Of a stretch of DNA of 64,000 nt, positions 34,233 through 46,914 are shown piece after piece; positions within the stretch are counted from its first letter, which is position 1, and each line of letters opens with the position of its first letter. The DNA is from Antilocapra americana. Taxonomy: Eukaryota > Chordata > Mammalia > Artiodactyla > Antilocapridae. Location of the stretch: positions 7,123,941 through 7,187,940 of the forward strand of contig ML660777.1 of the NCBI GenBank assembly GCA_007570785.1. Reading direction: 5' to 3'. The position numbers were made by a program, and so were the translations under genes. The notes under the pieces were generated by a model. That model saw only the letters and a program-made list of their open reading frames with translations. It did not search any database and had not been told where the DNA came from.

Positions 34233-35889
34233 ACTATATATTTGTGATTAAGAAGCTATACTGCGTATTAGACTTGTAACTTCTGTTAGAAGTTGGCCCT
34301 TTTGTCTTGCAGTGAATAAGACCATATTGCATGGGAAACTGACTCAACCTAACTTGAAAATTAACTGGATGGACCTTTGACCCCTGTTGAGAAGAACATC
34401 AGTGCCTCACTGCTAACATATTAGTAGGTTATGATGTTATTTGTATCTAATGAACTTTCTCTCATCACACCATTATGGCTCATCAAATTAAACTATGCCA
34501 TGTTTTCAGCTTTCTGGACCACTTATAATCTGATATCACTATCATTATTTTCTTTTTATACTGTTCATGCAGTTAGGCCACTCCATAATTGGCTGATAGT
34601 CAATGTATTTGAGAAAGACATTCACATTCCCTATCAGCTGCAAACTTATGGCATTGTTGAGCCCTAGAATTAACTACTCAAGGATCAAATCAAAACAATT
34701 TCTGACTCAATCTCCTTCCCTTTTTATGGGCCATAGCCTTGATAAGGCAGAGTGATCTCTGAATGTAGACAAAATTAGTCTCTTATCCGTAGACAGGATT
34801 CATCTCTTATCCATCACTCTTGTTTAATGATCAAAATGGAAGGGCTAGAGAATTATGTAGACTATTTGGAAAATTTTGCTTTGTGTCCTCCCTATTCTTA
34901 AGCATGGTGCATCTCTCTCCTGACAGCAAGTCCAGGTCAATTTGCTTGGTTCAGCCTTTTGGTGGCAGCCCAGTTAAAACCTAATTCTGGCTTAGCCACC
35001 TGGATTCTCTTGTTGGACTGACCTAATTCTAGATTATAAAGATAATTGCAGTTTGGTTCAGTACACTTCTATTTCAGTGCCACATAGTGACCCAAGGTAG
35101 GTTACATAATGAGTCTTTGTAAATTTGATAAAAATGCCCTTGTGCCTCTCGTTCTTGAACCACTGCCTCCCTCCAGATGAAAAGTCTAGGTGTCAGTAGT
35201 AGATGATTTGGGAAAATTTGGAGGTAGAGCTACTAGGATGAGAAATTTTTTATTATTTCACAGCCATGAAGTGAGAGGAACAATAACAGTGTCTGGGGAG
35301 GAAACACTAAAGATTCTGAGGTTCAGGGAATGTGAAGCAGTTAATGTTCTTTGTCCTCTAGATCCCAAAGCACAGCCTGATAAAGAAATCATTTAACAGC
35401 AGTAGTAACTGACCTGCTTGCTGCTGGGTTTGCCATCTCCATTCACGTGTGATATAAACAGAAAAAGTTATGCATACATGCTCACTCCTGGAATATTCTG
35501 CTGTATTCACATTCAATTAGTGGTAGCTTCTGAGTTTGGAGTCCTCTCTGCCCTTGCCACATTGTGCACATGCAAACACACAGACCAGCAAAATTTTGTT
35601 CAGTTCAGTGGCTACAAATATATGCTTTCTCTTGTACCTGAGTGACTCTGGCTTGTGCCATGGTGGCAGGAAAAGCTACAACCATTCAATCTCATGACCC
35701 ATGTAGCTCAACCAAATCAATGTAATTGTAACCCATATCAAATGTAAAAATAAACCCTAAACTGGAATGACTTGTGCTCATTCAGGAAATGTGTATCAGT
35801 GGAGGGGATTGAGCTATGGAAATGTCTTTTCATTGGAGGTGGGGTTATGTTTTGGCTCATCTGTGGCTCTCTTTAATTATTTGCAGCAA
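34233..35889. other. Unassigned DNA between the two direct-repeat copies
   Basis: About 1.6 kb shows mixed composition, less AT-monotonous than elsewhere. The 68-codon frame at 35190-35396 and the 75-codon frame at 35418-35645 show nothing I recognise. Its place between two related repeats would suit the inside of an old ERV, but I see no identifiable gag, pol or env motif. Confidence 0.35.
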
Positions 35890-36060
35890 CACTAGGGATC
35901 AGAATGCTTATTTTCACTGTGAATTGAAATAAAATACTGGGTTAGATTACATCTTAGCTGTTTGAGATAAGATCCACTGGTCCCTTCTAGGATTTATTCA
36001 CAGTTGCCTGAGTGTGTGACTCTAGGAAGTCTACTTTAAGTCAACTAAGGTGGACAGGTT
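35890..36060 (+). repeat. Direct repeat copy B
   Basis: This is the partner of 33363-33740. The match begins near tattttcactgtgaattg (35911-35928) and fades after tctactttaagt (36030-36041). The sequences beyond are unrelated. Confidence 0.65.
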
Positions 36061-36404
36061 TCCTCCTGACCCCTGGATTCTGGCATTAAGTTAATACTTG
36101 ATAAAAATTGAATAAGTTCGATCCTGTCCTCTGCCAGTAACATTAATCAGAGTGACCACTGACTGTCATACTCATGTGGAACTTTGAGCTCAGTCAAGAA
36201 CATGTAGGAACAAGGGATGGATCGTTGGACCCATCAGAGACCCTAAGAATCCCTGCATATTCTTGTGTAGGTTCCAGGAATGCAGGGCACCTGATTGCTC
36301 TGTATCTGGGCCCTTTCTCACATAGGGCAGGAAAAAAAAAAGCTTTCCTGACGAGTTTTCTGACTGACTGACTTTTCCCAGCTTATCCTTTCAATAAGGA
36401 TAGT
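36061..36404. other. Unassigned DNA
   Basis: No feature was recognised in this 340 base stretch. Confidence 0.45.
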
Positions 36405-36832
36405 CTTTTTTTAAAAAAAAAAATTTAATTTTAATTTTAATTTTTATTGTTTTTGCCATACAATGTCATGATATCACCATGTGTTTACATATGCTCCCCC
36501 TCCAGACCCCCCCTCCCTCCTTCCTCCCCCCGGGAAATCTCGCTGCACCAGCCCTGAGCATCAATCCTGGGCTGGCGATTGATTAGACATATGATAATTA
36601 ACTTGTTTCAATGCCATTCTCCCATATCATCCCACCCTTACTCTCATCCACAGAGTCCACGAGTCTATTCTATACATCTGCGTTCCTTTTGCTGTCTCAC
36701 ATGTTGGGTTCTCGTTACCGTCTTTCTAAATTCCATATATATGTGTTAATATACTGTATTGTTGTTTTTGCTTCTGGCTTACTTCACTCTGGATAATGGG
36801 CTCCAGTTTCGTCCATCTGAGTAGAATTGCTT
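36405..36832 (-). mobile_element. Ruminant L1 3' UTR, antisense
   Basis: A T/A-rich tail region is followed by the antisense ruminant L1 3' UTR (ttgccatacaatgtcatg at about 36455-36472), continuing through the piece before it in the element. It is C-rich at 36495-36530. A target-site duplication is not clear. Confidence 0.85.
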
Positions 36833-36952
36833 CATAGATTTATAGCTTTATGATGGAGTTGCATATTCAGCTTCCCATTTTTCATAGCCCTCATCTTTTT
36901 CTGTTACTCCTCTGTTTTTGATTGTTAGCCAGCTAAGCCCTATGATCCTATT

Positions 36953-37154
36953 TGCTGTTTAGTCCCTAAGTTGTGCCCAACTCTTTTGTGACCCCATGGA
37001 CTGTAGCCCTCTGTCCATGGGGTTTCCCAGACAAGAACACTGGAGTGGGTTGCCATTTACTTCTCCAGGGTATCTTCCCAATCCAGGGATTGAACCCATG
37101 TCTCTTGCATATCTTGCATTGGCAGAAGGATTCTTTACCACTGAGCCACCAGAG
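36953..37154 (-). mobile_element. Bov-tA SINE, antisense
   Basis: A full Bov-tA lies in antisense, ending at the head (gccaccagaggtcc). The repeat tcctatt at 36946-36952 and 37156-37162 is a probable duplication. Confidence 0.88.
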
Positions 37155-37162
37155 GTCCTATT

Positions 37163-37892
37163 ATTGGCATTCATTCCTAGAACATTTATGGCCTCATATT
37201 CACTTGCCAGTTATTTTCAGATAGCTGTTTGGGCTTTGACCTTCAGGGAATTCTCCTACTTTTTATGTGTGCTCAACAATGTATGAACGTCATAAATTTT
37301 GTAGATCTTGTTTTTCAGAGAGAAAGCATTTGAAAATGTTGAAGTCACCATACTGTTTTTGTTAACATTTCTATTCTATTAGCTATAACCTCCATGTTTC
37401 CTTCATCTGTGAAATTCTTTCATTAATAAATTCATGTATTTTGACAAATATTATTTTTCAATTTCACAAAAATTGGTTTGACTGTAATTCAAGCCTAAAG
37501 GTAGACAGGCCAAAAGCTATCATTAAGGCTTCATGTGGCCAGTCCACTCCATAAAGGTGGGAGACTTCAGAGAAAATATGGTACTAAGGAGTATGTCTGA
37601 AGGACAGATTTGCTGGTAGTGACTTCTGTGCAAATAGTTTCATCAATTGAGGATGAATTATGGTCCTTACCGTCTCCTAATATTCAAACTAAGTAGTCTT
37701 AATATACTTTAAAATCTTGATAATATAGTCATCAGATATCCAGGTCTTGAATTAAAAGAAGACATTATTTATTTCCTACCTAATTCCCATAATAGAATTT
37801 TTCCTCCCTGATAATTATAATATCAAGATACTTCTTGATAAAAAGAGAACTCTTTCTGATGTGTGTACTATATAGAAATTTATGTTCATATA
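37163..37892. other. Unassigned AT-rich DNA
   Basis: Nothing was recognised. Confidence 0.45.
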
Positions 37893-38012
37893 TTTGGTTT
37901 TTGGCCATACTTCATGGCTTGTAAGAACTGAGTTCCTTGACCAGGGATCAAACCCAGGCCCACAGCAGTGAAAGTGCTGAGTCCTAACCACTGGCCTGCA
38001 AGTGGATTCCCT
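37893..38012 (-). mobile_element. CHR-type tRNA-derived SINE, antisense
   Basis: The stretch reads as a reversed CHR SINE, a family shared by cetaceans, hippos and ruminants. Landmarks are ttggccatacttcatggctt and gtgctgagtcctaaccactg. The tRNA-like head lies at the right end. It is older than the Bov-tA copies and more diverged. Confidence 0.8.
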
Positions 38013-39739
38013 CATGTATGTTTTAGCTCACCCAAAGCAAGAGAAAATTAAAAATAATGTCTACTGTATTAAAAATAAGCTATATGGAAAACGCATGTTT
38101 TACAAAATTTATCTGTTAACCTCAAGATGTCTTTTGAAGTAGCTGGAAAAATTACCAGAGGAAAAGAAGAATGAGAAGTGTTTCTTCTCGATCCTTATTA
38201 CAGTATCTTCGTAGGCCTCAGAAGATTTGTCATGATTTGCTGTCTCCACAAAACTGCATATTTCTTTCTTTATGGAATTAGACTTTATTTTTGAAGATTT
38301 TCAAAGTAATGCCATTCTAAGGGAATGAAATTTTTCTTTCACTTATTTTTGACAAGTCATTAATATTCTTCCTGTGAAGTGATCTCAGGGGGGTTAAAAA
38401 TAGCATTTAAAATCACTTCTCCTTGCAGCCTGGTCTGGTGAAATGCGTTCAAAATATGATTTCCAAAAAGTATAGGGGGTGGAATGGAGTTGCTATGTTG
38501 TTTTTGCAATGACTAGTGAGATTTCAGATTTTAATTTTTGCTTTCTGAATTTATCTATTGTTTGGCATGCAATATAAAATAAACTGTCTAGTCTATTGCT
38601 TTCTACCTATAAGTCCTCTATACGTAGTAAATAAAATGTTTGCAAAAGACTTTGATTCTATCATCTAATAATTTTAATAGGAAATCCTAGGATGTCTAAT
38701 AATTTCTATTAGTAGATTTATAAAACTAGATACATTAAATGTTTATTGAAAAAGATTGTGCCAGAGAGCCTTATTTAATGAGCAAAGGATTTGAACAGAG
38801 AAGAACCTATTCTTTACATATTGTGAGAGTTTTATTTATCATTTGGTACTGAATAGACAATAGAAAAGACATGGTTTTTGCTCAATGAGATGAAAGGTAA
38901 TATCAGTTTTAATACTGTTATCATCTTTCAGACAACCAGTGGAAATAGAATGGAAATTGCCTATTCTTCAACATCAAGAGTTATATATATATTTAATAGT
39001 ATACAGTGATTTACAAAGATGATTTCTGAGGACTCATTAGTGTAACATTTGGCAGAAACAGCAACATATTGGCAAACAACTCAAGGGCATGTCGGGTTCT
39101 CAAGCTGATTTTTCCCTCTCTTCTTTCTTCTTCTCTTTAAAGTCTATAATAATTTTCCTTTATATTGTCCATTTTATCATTACTATCATCATTGTCATCT
39201 TCATTATACTTCTTCTAAGGCACTAACCCACATGAGAAAAATGTAAAATAGTGATTAATAATAATTTACATAATCTAAATTAAATACAAAGTTAAATAGA
39301 AATTTTATAACAGGAATATCAAGGAAAGCAGATGCTTTTATTTTCCACAAATAATTTTTTTTAAACATGTAGCATTAGGAAGAAAGGGAATTTTATTTTA
39401 GCAGTTCTCTTGACCAGATCACCTTTTCTCTCAGGACATTTATCCTAACTAGATTCTTTCTTTGTGAGAGTACTGGATGGATTGTGGCCCCCTTCTCATG
39501 GGTGTTTTTCTTCTCCCACTGGGTCAGTTGATGGAGTGCGGAGGAAGGAAGCATTATACTTTATATTTATGTACAGTCTTACTCTTTTCCCATTAAGATT
39601 TCATGTTGCTTTCATTTGCCACTATCAAGTCCCAGATATTTATTAATTTTTGCTGCTGGCTCATTGTTTTCTATCATCCTACCCAAACCTTGAGATATTC
39701 TTTTAATTCATTAAAAAGCATGTATTTTGAACCTTCTTC
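38013..39739. other. Unassigned AT-rich DNA
   Basis: No gene or repeat was recognised over 1.7 kb. A short TA run lies at about 38983-38992. Confidence 0.45.
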
Positions 39740-39905
39740 AATTTATTGCTCAAATGTTGCCTTTCCCTAGGCGTGTCTGACCACCATTTGAAAATTGCCC
39801 CTTGCTTTCTTCATATTTTATTACAAATCCCCTTTACCCTGATTTTTTAATAGTAAAATATACTTCTTTTCAGCACAACATATAAAGTACATATTTTGTA
39901 TTTAT
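39740..39905 (-). mobile_element. L2 LINE fragment, antisense
   Basis: The piece around 39750-39850 (ctcaaatgttgcctttccct, then gtctgaccaccatttga) matches the reversed 3' region of the old mammalian L2. Confidence 0.6.
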
Positions 39906-39999
39906 CATGCTTTACTATATGCTGAGTAATCTTTTTTCAATTCCTTATAAATATTAGCTCATTTAATTTTCATATCAAACTTATGAAATTGATGTTATT

Positions 40000-41773
40000 A
40001 TAGCAAGGAGAGATAAGAAAGCCTTCCTCAGTGATCAGTGCAAATAAATAGAGGAAAACAATAGAATGGGAATGACTAGAGATCTTTTCAAGAAAATTAG
40101 AGATATCAAGGGGACATTTCATGCAAAGATGGGCACAATAAATGACAGAAATGGTATGGACCTAACAGAAGCAGAAGATATTAAGAAGAGGTGGCAAGAA
40201 TTATATAAAAAAGATCTTCATGACCCAGATAACCACGATGGTGTGATCATTCACCTAGAGCCAGACATCTTGGAATGTGAAGTCAAGTGGGCCTTAGGAA
40301 GCATCACTATGAACAAAGCTAATGGAGGTGATGGAATTCCAGTTGAGCTGTTTCAAATCCTGAAAGATGATGCTGTGAAAGTGCTGCACTCAATATGCCA
40401 GCAAATCTGGAAAACTCAGCCGTGGCCACAGGACTGGAAAAGATCAGTTTTCATTCCAGTCCCTAAAAAAGGCAATGCCAAAGAATACTCAAACTACTGC
40501 ACAGTTGTATTCATCACACACGCTAGCAAAGTAATGCTCCAAATTCTTCAAACCAGGCTTCAACAGTACATGAACCATGAACTTCCAGATGTTCAAGCTG
40601 GATTTAGAAAAGGCAGAGGAAGCAGAGATCAAATTGCCAACATCTGCTGGATTATCAAAAACTGAGAGGGTTCCACAAAAATATCTACTTTTGCTTTATT
40701 GACTATGCCAAAGCCTTTGACCGTGTGGATCACAATAAACTGTGGAAAATTTCTTTAAAACATGGGAATACCAGACGACCTTACCTGCCTCCAGAAAAAT
40801 CTGTAAAGCAGATAAAAAAGCAACAGTTAGAACTGGACATGGAGCAACAAACTGCTTCCAGATAGGAAAAGGAGTAAGTCTAGGCTGTATATTGTCATCC
40901 TCCTTATTTAACTTATATGCGGAGTACATAATGAGAATGCTGGGCTGGAGGAAACACAAACTGGAATCAAGATTGCCAGGAGAAATATCAACAACCTCAG
41001 ATACGCAGATGACACCACCCTTATGGGAGAAAGCGAAGAAGAACTAAAGAGCATCTTGATGAAAGAGAAAGAGGAGAGTGAAAAAGTTGACTTAAAACTC
41101 AACATTCAGAAAACTAATATCATGGCATCTGGTCCCATTAGTTCATGGCAAATAGATGGGAAAACAATGGAAACAGTGACAGACTTCATTTATTTGGGCT
41201 CCAGAATCACAGCAGATGGTGACTGCAGCCATGAAATTAAAAAAACGCTTGCTCCTTGGAAGAAAGGCTATGATAAACCTAGACAGCATATTAAAAAGCA
41301 GAGATATTACTTTGCCAACAAAGGTCCTTCTAGTCAAGGCTATGAATTTTCCAGTAGTGATGTATGGATATGAGAGTTGGACTATAAAGAAAGCTGAGTG
41401 CTGAAGAATTAATACTTTTGAACTGTGGTGTTGGAGAAGACTCTTGAGAGTCCCTTGGACTGCACGGAGATCAAACCAGTCCATCCTAAAGGAAATCCAT
41501 CTGAATATTCATTGGAAGGACTGATGTTCAGGCTGAAACTCCAATACTTTGGCCCCCTGATGCGATGAACTGATTCATTTGAAAAGACCCTGATCCTGGG
41601 AAAGATTGAAGGCAGGAGGAGAAGGGGATGATAGAGGATGAGATGGTTGGATGGCATCACTGAAGTGATGGACATGAGTTTGAGTAGGCTCTGGGAGTTG
41701 GTGATGGATAAGGAAGCCTGGCCTGCTGCAGTCAATGAGGTCATAAAATGTTGGACACACTAAGCGACTGAAC
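40000..41773 (+). mobile_element. BovB (RTE) LINE, 1.8 kb, 5'-truncated
   Basis: This sense BovB starts inside the RT coding region, about where 23955 lies in the copy at 22951-25750. It keeps the complete 3' end to about 41773, with the terminal motif ggacacactaagcgactgaa. It was inserted into a MIR. I could not define the target-site duplication. Confidence 0.95.
40066..41404 (+). pseudogene. BovB reverse transcriptase relic
   Basis: A 199-codon frame at 40066-40665 covers the N-terminal RT region. A frameshift near 40665 moves the FDRVDH block (around 40715) into another frame. A short deletion affects the region near 40790-40815. The catalytic YADD box is intact at 41002-41013. Further pieces at 41023-41373 and 41216-41404 overlap in different frames. 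It is less decayed than the antisense BovB at 58891-61350 but is certainly inactive. Confidence 0.9.
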
Positions 41774-41904
41774 TAATAAATAGGGGAATAAGTACAGAGA
41801 GTTACCTAAATAAGAAATCACAGAGCTAGGAAGTGACTGAGAACTATGACTTGAATCTGCAGTATGCCTTCAGAGGCCATGCTCTAAAACCCTTCAATAT
41901 GCTT

Positions 41905-42022
41905 CTTTTAAAATCATTATTTATTGTTTCTCTCTGGAGAGTATGCATTTTTGTTTGTTTAGTTCACTGTTGTATCTGTGGTGCCAAGAATGGTTTATGG
42001 AGCCTAATAGGTGCTTAGTTAA
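41905..42022 (-). mobile_element. L2 LINE 3' end, antisense
   Basis: The sequence around 41930-42020, including gttcactgttgtatctgtgg and ctaataggtgcttagttaat, matches the reversed L2 terminus. Confidence 0.6.
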
Positions 42023-43337
42023 TGTTTGATTTCCTGTCATGTGCAAGATAATGCTGTAGATCAGCAGAAAGAGCTTTCCTCAGGTCAGGAGAGGAGATGA
42101 AATAGATATTTAATGAATCATTTCAGAAATAAGTGTCTAAGTTTCAAAAACTTAAAAAAAAAAACTATGTTAGGAAACACAAAGTATTCTGACAAGGTTT
42201 TGCATGAGATGTGCATAATTTTGACTGGATTAGTTAAAAACATTTGATTAAAAAAAAATCCTTGAGGTTTACTCAAGACCTGAAAGATTGAGTAGAACTT
42301 ACCAAAGTAAACTGAGAAGAATTAGTTTGCCAGAGATTGGGGAACTAGATGTGTTAAGTCTAACCAGTGAGACTGTATCAGAGTCAATGAACTGAAATTC
42401 CAATATAACTGGAAACTAAGTAGAAAAGAAGACCTGCAGAAAGGAGGCTATGAAGGCAGCTAGTGGTTCTTTTGGCAGGGACCTTGTGGTTCATGTTAAG
42501 GTGTTTGGATTTTATATAAAGTCAGTTGGAAACAGTTTTAAATAGTTAATTAACTGATTGGATTTCCATTTTGGATGTCTGAATGCAGCGTAAAGAATAG
42601 ATTAAAAGCAAGAAAGAGAGAAGGTAAGTAGGCAATATGGGAAGTTACCCAATAGTACACTGATCCAAATGAGAAGTGATAGTGTTTCAAACCAGGCTAG
42701 TTGCCATGGAAATGTAGGCAGTTGTATAGGTATTCAGGGGTGGAATCTGTTGGATTCAAGTTTCTGTTGGATATTGAAGGTGAGGGAGGAAGAGGAGTAA
42801 GGGAAAATTTCCTCAATTCTGGCTTGAGTAACTGATCCTATTGCAACTTAACACCATAGGAAAATTTTTTAAAAATAGGAAAATTAAGTTTTAGGAGGCA
42901 AATCAGAAGTTTAGCTTTGAACAGTGTGGCCATATCTGCATGAGGCTCTGGTGCAGAGATTTGTCATCTCTTAGCACACTGAAACTATCACTATTAGTGA
43001 AAGGTACTGGGTGAGAATAGAAGACTGGTTACAGTCTTCAAAGTGAAAATAGTATCATGCCTTCATGATAACAATCCGAATGTTAAATATGGCCTGAGCA
43101 AGTGGAGTCTTTGCAGCCCTGAGAATGAATAGCAAAATGTGTGAGAATGCTTATCCCTGCACTATTTATGGTAACAGGGAGGTTGAATCAACTTAAACGT
43201 CCATCATTAGGGAATGGATAAATGTGATGGAAGCATACCATGTATTATTATGCCTTTTTAGAACAATAAACTCCTGATTGGTTCCCTCAAACTTCACTCC
43301 AGTTTCCTGTTTGTTGAAGCTGAAACCTAAAATTACA
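42023..43337. other. Unassigned DNA
   Basis: No repeat or gene was recognised over 1.3 kb. Confidence 0.45.
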
Positions 43338-43541
43338 TTGCCCAGTGGCTCAGCAGTAAAGAATCTGCCTGCAATGCGGGAGACATGGGTTTGATCTCTG
43401 GGTTGGGAAGATCTCCTGGAGAAGAAGATGGCTACCCACTCCAGTATGTTTGCCTGGAGAATCCTAATGGACAGAGGAGCCTGGCAGGCTACAGTCCATA
43501 GGGTCACAAAGAGTTGGACATGACTGAGCACACACACACAA
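43338..43541 (+). mobile_element. Bov-tA SINE, sense, ending in an AC run
   Basis: The head begins ttgcccagtggctcagcag and the body ends gactgagcacacacacacaag, so the 3' end has grown a short AC microsatellite. No duplication was found. Confidence 0.9.
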
Positions 43542-45189
43542 GTCCACTGTGGGAGGGTTTGGTAATAAATTAGATTCTTACCTGAGATTCTCGAAGAGAA
43601 TCTTCATTCATGAGAATAAAGCCAACTTTCTATAATTTGGGGATGTTTCTGCTGACCATGTTGTGAAAATGTGAGACTTTGTTTTTCCTCTGAAGTGTCT
43701 CTCCACCTTCCTCAGGACCAGCTGCCCTGTCACCTTTCTTCTAACATAGATTCAGTGGTGGCCTTGGAGAGAGTATCTGTTTTAGTTCTTGACTCTATTT
43801 TTTTGGGGGGGGGTCACTCTTGGAGGCCCACCCTAGAATCTACTCTAGTAAATTCAGTAATATATAAGCATCTAAATTTATTTCTGATAAAATGTCTAGA
43901 GTAGGTTACTCTCTCTTGCACCAACTGATGTTTGAACAAAGGGTGAAGAGATTCTTGGCAGACAGACTCCAACTCATGTCCATACTCTGCCACCGCATGT
44001 TTGAGAAACATTCGTATCTCTTCTTGTTATAATATAGGACTGTTATAGATTAAAAGTTTTAGAGATGATGATGATTACATTACATATTAGTTCTGAGCAA
44101 CTAAGACACTTGACCTAAATTACATAGCAACAATTGCTGTATTTCCCTTTTAGAAGTTATTCCACATAATAAAATCATATCTAAAAGTGGATTATTTTAT
44201 GATGTATTTCTTGAGAGCAACTATTTATGTTCTCATTTTTGAAATCCAATGAAATGAAGGAGAATAGCTGGTTATAGGTAATGTAAAAGAGGGATGTATT
44301 TTTGTGCATGTACTGAAATAAAATATAAGTTATGCTTATATATACATGATTTTCACTATAAATACAATTTCCTAGACTCTAAACTTAATTACTTGGCACT
44401 TAAAAAATTGTAGAACGTTGAATCAGTTCAGATAAATACTCTGGCTTCTCTCAATTTTGAAGGCATTTTCAGATTTAATAACTAAGTCAACTAAATGCAT
44501 TTTTAACTTTACTACTGCCCTAGAAAATGTGCTAAATAATATTTATTGATGTAAGTACAATAGTTATTAAACTGTCATCATAGTTGTCAAATTATACCCA
44601 AAAGCATCTAATAAAGCAACTGGATTCATTCTAATTATGCTATGAGAAAGGATGACTGGGAATCAGATCAGTTGTCTGAATTTAAAGCCACAAAGAAGGT
44701 ACCTGAGAAAAGGCTATTTGGGAGATTTTCAGATGATTGTTTAAATCAAACTGGTTAAAGTAAAAAGTGTTCTAAGGATCAATTTGTAATCAGTCTCTAA
44801 AAATAACACTTCCATTTCCTCCTCCATGGTATGTAAAATGAGAATGAATTATACATTATAAACAATAAAAACCTTTGAAAGACAATTGGTGTAAGAGTCT
44901 ATGTTTCATAATGGATGATGAAACTGATGCCAACAATTTAAGAAAAAAATCACTTAAAGTTTGTTTATTTCAGTTAAGATCCATCAGTGTTAGAAAAATA
45001 TATATACTTTTTTTCATTGGTACTCTAATTTTGAAATATGTTTGAAAAAATGAAGAGAAGTGAGGGAAAGCACTATCTCTGTATTGAACATACAGTTTTT
45101 AATTTTTGACCTTTCTTTTCGCCGTAGGAAATATGTTGTGCCTCCTTGAAATCCATGATAAATTCCTCTGATCCTCTATTATTTAATTT
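43542..45189. other. Unassigned AT-rich DNA
   Basis: A G run at 43804-43812 and ordinary AT-rich sequence. No gene or confident repeat. Confidence 0.45.
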
Positions 45190-45670
45190 TTTATTTTATT
45201 TTATGTTTTTTACTCTAGGAGATATTACAGGAATGGTTCAAAATATAAATATTTGTACTGACAGTTTTATTGAGATATAATTCATATACTATAAAGTTCA
45301 CCCTTTTACAGTATACATTTCAGTGGTTTTTAGTAGATTCACAAAGCTATGCATCAGTCACCACAATCTAATTTCAGAACATTTCATCATCCACCCCCAG
45401 AAGCCCTATACCTATTTGCAGTCACTCCCCATTTCTTCCTTTCCTACCACTATTAATCTACTTTCTGCCTCTATAGATTTGTCTATTATGGACATTTTGT
45501 ATTAAATGGAATTGTACAATGTGACGACTTTTGTATCTGGGTTCTTTCACTCAGCACAGTGTTTTCAAAGTTCACTCATGTTGTATATTGAATCAATACT
45601 TCATTTCTTTTTATGGCCAAATAACATCCCATTGTATGGATAACTGGTAACTTATTATTGTTCTGTCCAG
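45190..45670 (-). mobile_element. Old L1M (L1MB-like) 3' UTR, antisense
   Basis: Recognisable antisense L1M 3' UTR pieces are ttattgagatataattcata at about 45270, ttcagtggtttttagtagat at about 45318, and the stretch ending ggccaaataacatcccattg at about 45635. Divergence indicates an old copy. Confidence 0.75.
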
Positions 45671-45809
45671 TTTATCTTATACCTTTTCTTTCCACCCTTT
45701 TTCTGGTTCTTATACCCAATATTATATTTCCAGGCTTTTCTCTCACATTTCACACACTCCATAGATGAATCATCAACATAAGATGCTAAGGACAATCCCT
45801 GGTCAAGTT

Positions 45810-46215
45810 TTGATATTTTGTCTTTCTAGACCAATATCACACTGATTTAATTATTATTGTGTAAAATGTGTTTGAATTTGGTAAGAAACTCTTCCTTTCT
45901 AGTCTGCCTTCTCAGAATTGCCCTCTTTGTTTATGTTATTATATTCTTTTGTTTAAAGTTTAGACTAAATTTATAATTTTTATGCCCCAAATCCTATTGG
46001 ACTTTTAATTGGAATTTTATTGACAGTATAGACCAGTTTTGGAAAATGATATGTTTCCAGTATTACACTGCTAGCATTTCTAATCCATTGACATCACTTA
46101 CCTCTCCAAGGTTTTCTTTTCTTAATTTGATTGAGTTTCTGAAAAGGTGCTTTGCATTTCTCTTAGGTTATCTACTGATAATTTGTATTTGGGAGGCTAT
46201 TGTAAATGCAACTTA
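45810..46215 (-). mobile_element. Old L1M ORF2 relic, antisense
   Basis: Pieces such as gaccaatatcacactgattt and the end near ggaggctattgtaaatgcaa are antisense L1 ORF2 C-terminal sequence. It may belong to the same element as 45190-45670 with a deletion between. Confidence 0.6.
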
Positions 46216-46845
46216 TACCTGCTTTCAGTTTTCTAATTAGATATTCCCTGTGTTAGAGCAGACAGCTCTTTTGCTATGTCTGGATACCTCAGTTTCATTT
46301 ACCATCTGTGTGCCCAGTCCTGGGCTTAATGAATGCTTGTCTACTCTGGGCTCACCTCTGAGACTTTTCAGAGGACTATTCTACCGTTCCTTCCCTCTTC
46401 CTCAATGGAAAACTTAAGGTGAACACTGTTGCATACCTAGGCATGTCACAGCCAATGGCTGTCTAGAATGGAATCATACAACTAAAGTTACACTGAGTGA
46501 GATTTAATTTAAACTCTGGACTTTCTTGTGGAGTTAATTTAAGGCTGTGTGACCTTTCCTGCTTTTGGTATTATGAACGACTCTAGAGAACAATGAAGCA
46601 AACTACCTTTTCTGGGGAGGAAAGAAAAGTTTGTAGTTTGTTGTTGGGAAGATGTAGGTGAGATAATTTCTATTATTCTGAAAAGTGGATGAGAAATGGG
46701 GAGGTGAGGAGACAAGTCTGGAAATTTGAGAAGACTGGAAGAAGTTAGTATATTGATACTTTTCAGTGCTTGGGAAAGCAAATTGATTATCAAAATGTAG
46801 TAAAATTCACAGACAGTATTAATATGAATCATAGTCAATCTCGTC
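46216..46845. other. Unassigned DNA
   Basis: Nothing was recognised. The minus frame at 46539-46838 is 99 codons long but shows no known motif. Confidence 0.4.
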
Positions 46846-46847
46846 TA

Positions 46848-46914
46848 TTGGGTTGGCCAAAAAGTTTGTTTTTTTCCATAAAATCTTACGGAAAATGAAC
46901 TTTTTGGCCAACCT
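46848..46914. mobile_element. Mariner-type miniature element (MITE)
   Basis: A 67 base element has perfect 16 base terminal inverted repeats: ggttggccaaaaagtt at 46851-46866 and aactttttggccaacc at 46898-46913. TA dinucleotides flank it (46846-46847 and 46915-46916), as expected for Tc1/mariner insertion. The sequence matches the ruminant mariner termini. It has no coding room and needed a transposase supplied elsewhere. Confidence 0.88.

Larger units (their letters stand above)
39915..41895 (+). mobile_element. MIR SINE, split in two by a BovB
   Basis: The left part at 39915-39999 (ttataaatattagctcattt) and the right part at 41774-41895 (cacagagctaggaagtgact) are consecutive segments of a MIR. 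They are separated by the 1.8 kb BovB. MIR is older than the placental radiation, BovB much younger, which fits the nesting. Confidence 0.65.

Noticed and set aside
40066..40665. 199-codon open frame as a host gene
   Set aside because: Same BovB reverse-transcriptase segment, in a 5'-truncated copy inserted into a MIR.
46539..46838. 99-codon minus-strand frame as a gene
   Set aside because: No motif, no promoter-like context and no similarity recognised; the length is within chance for this amount of DNA.
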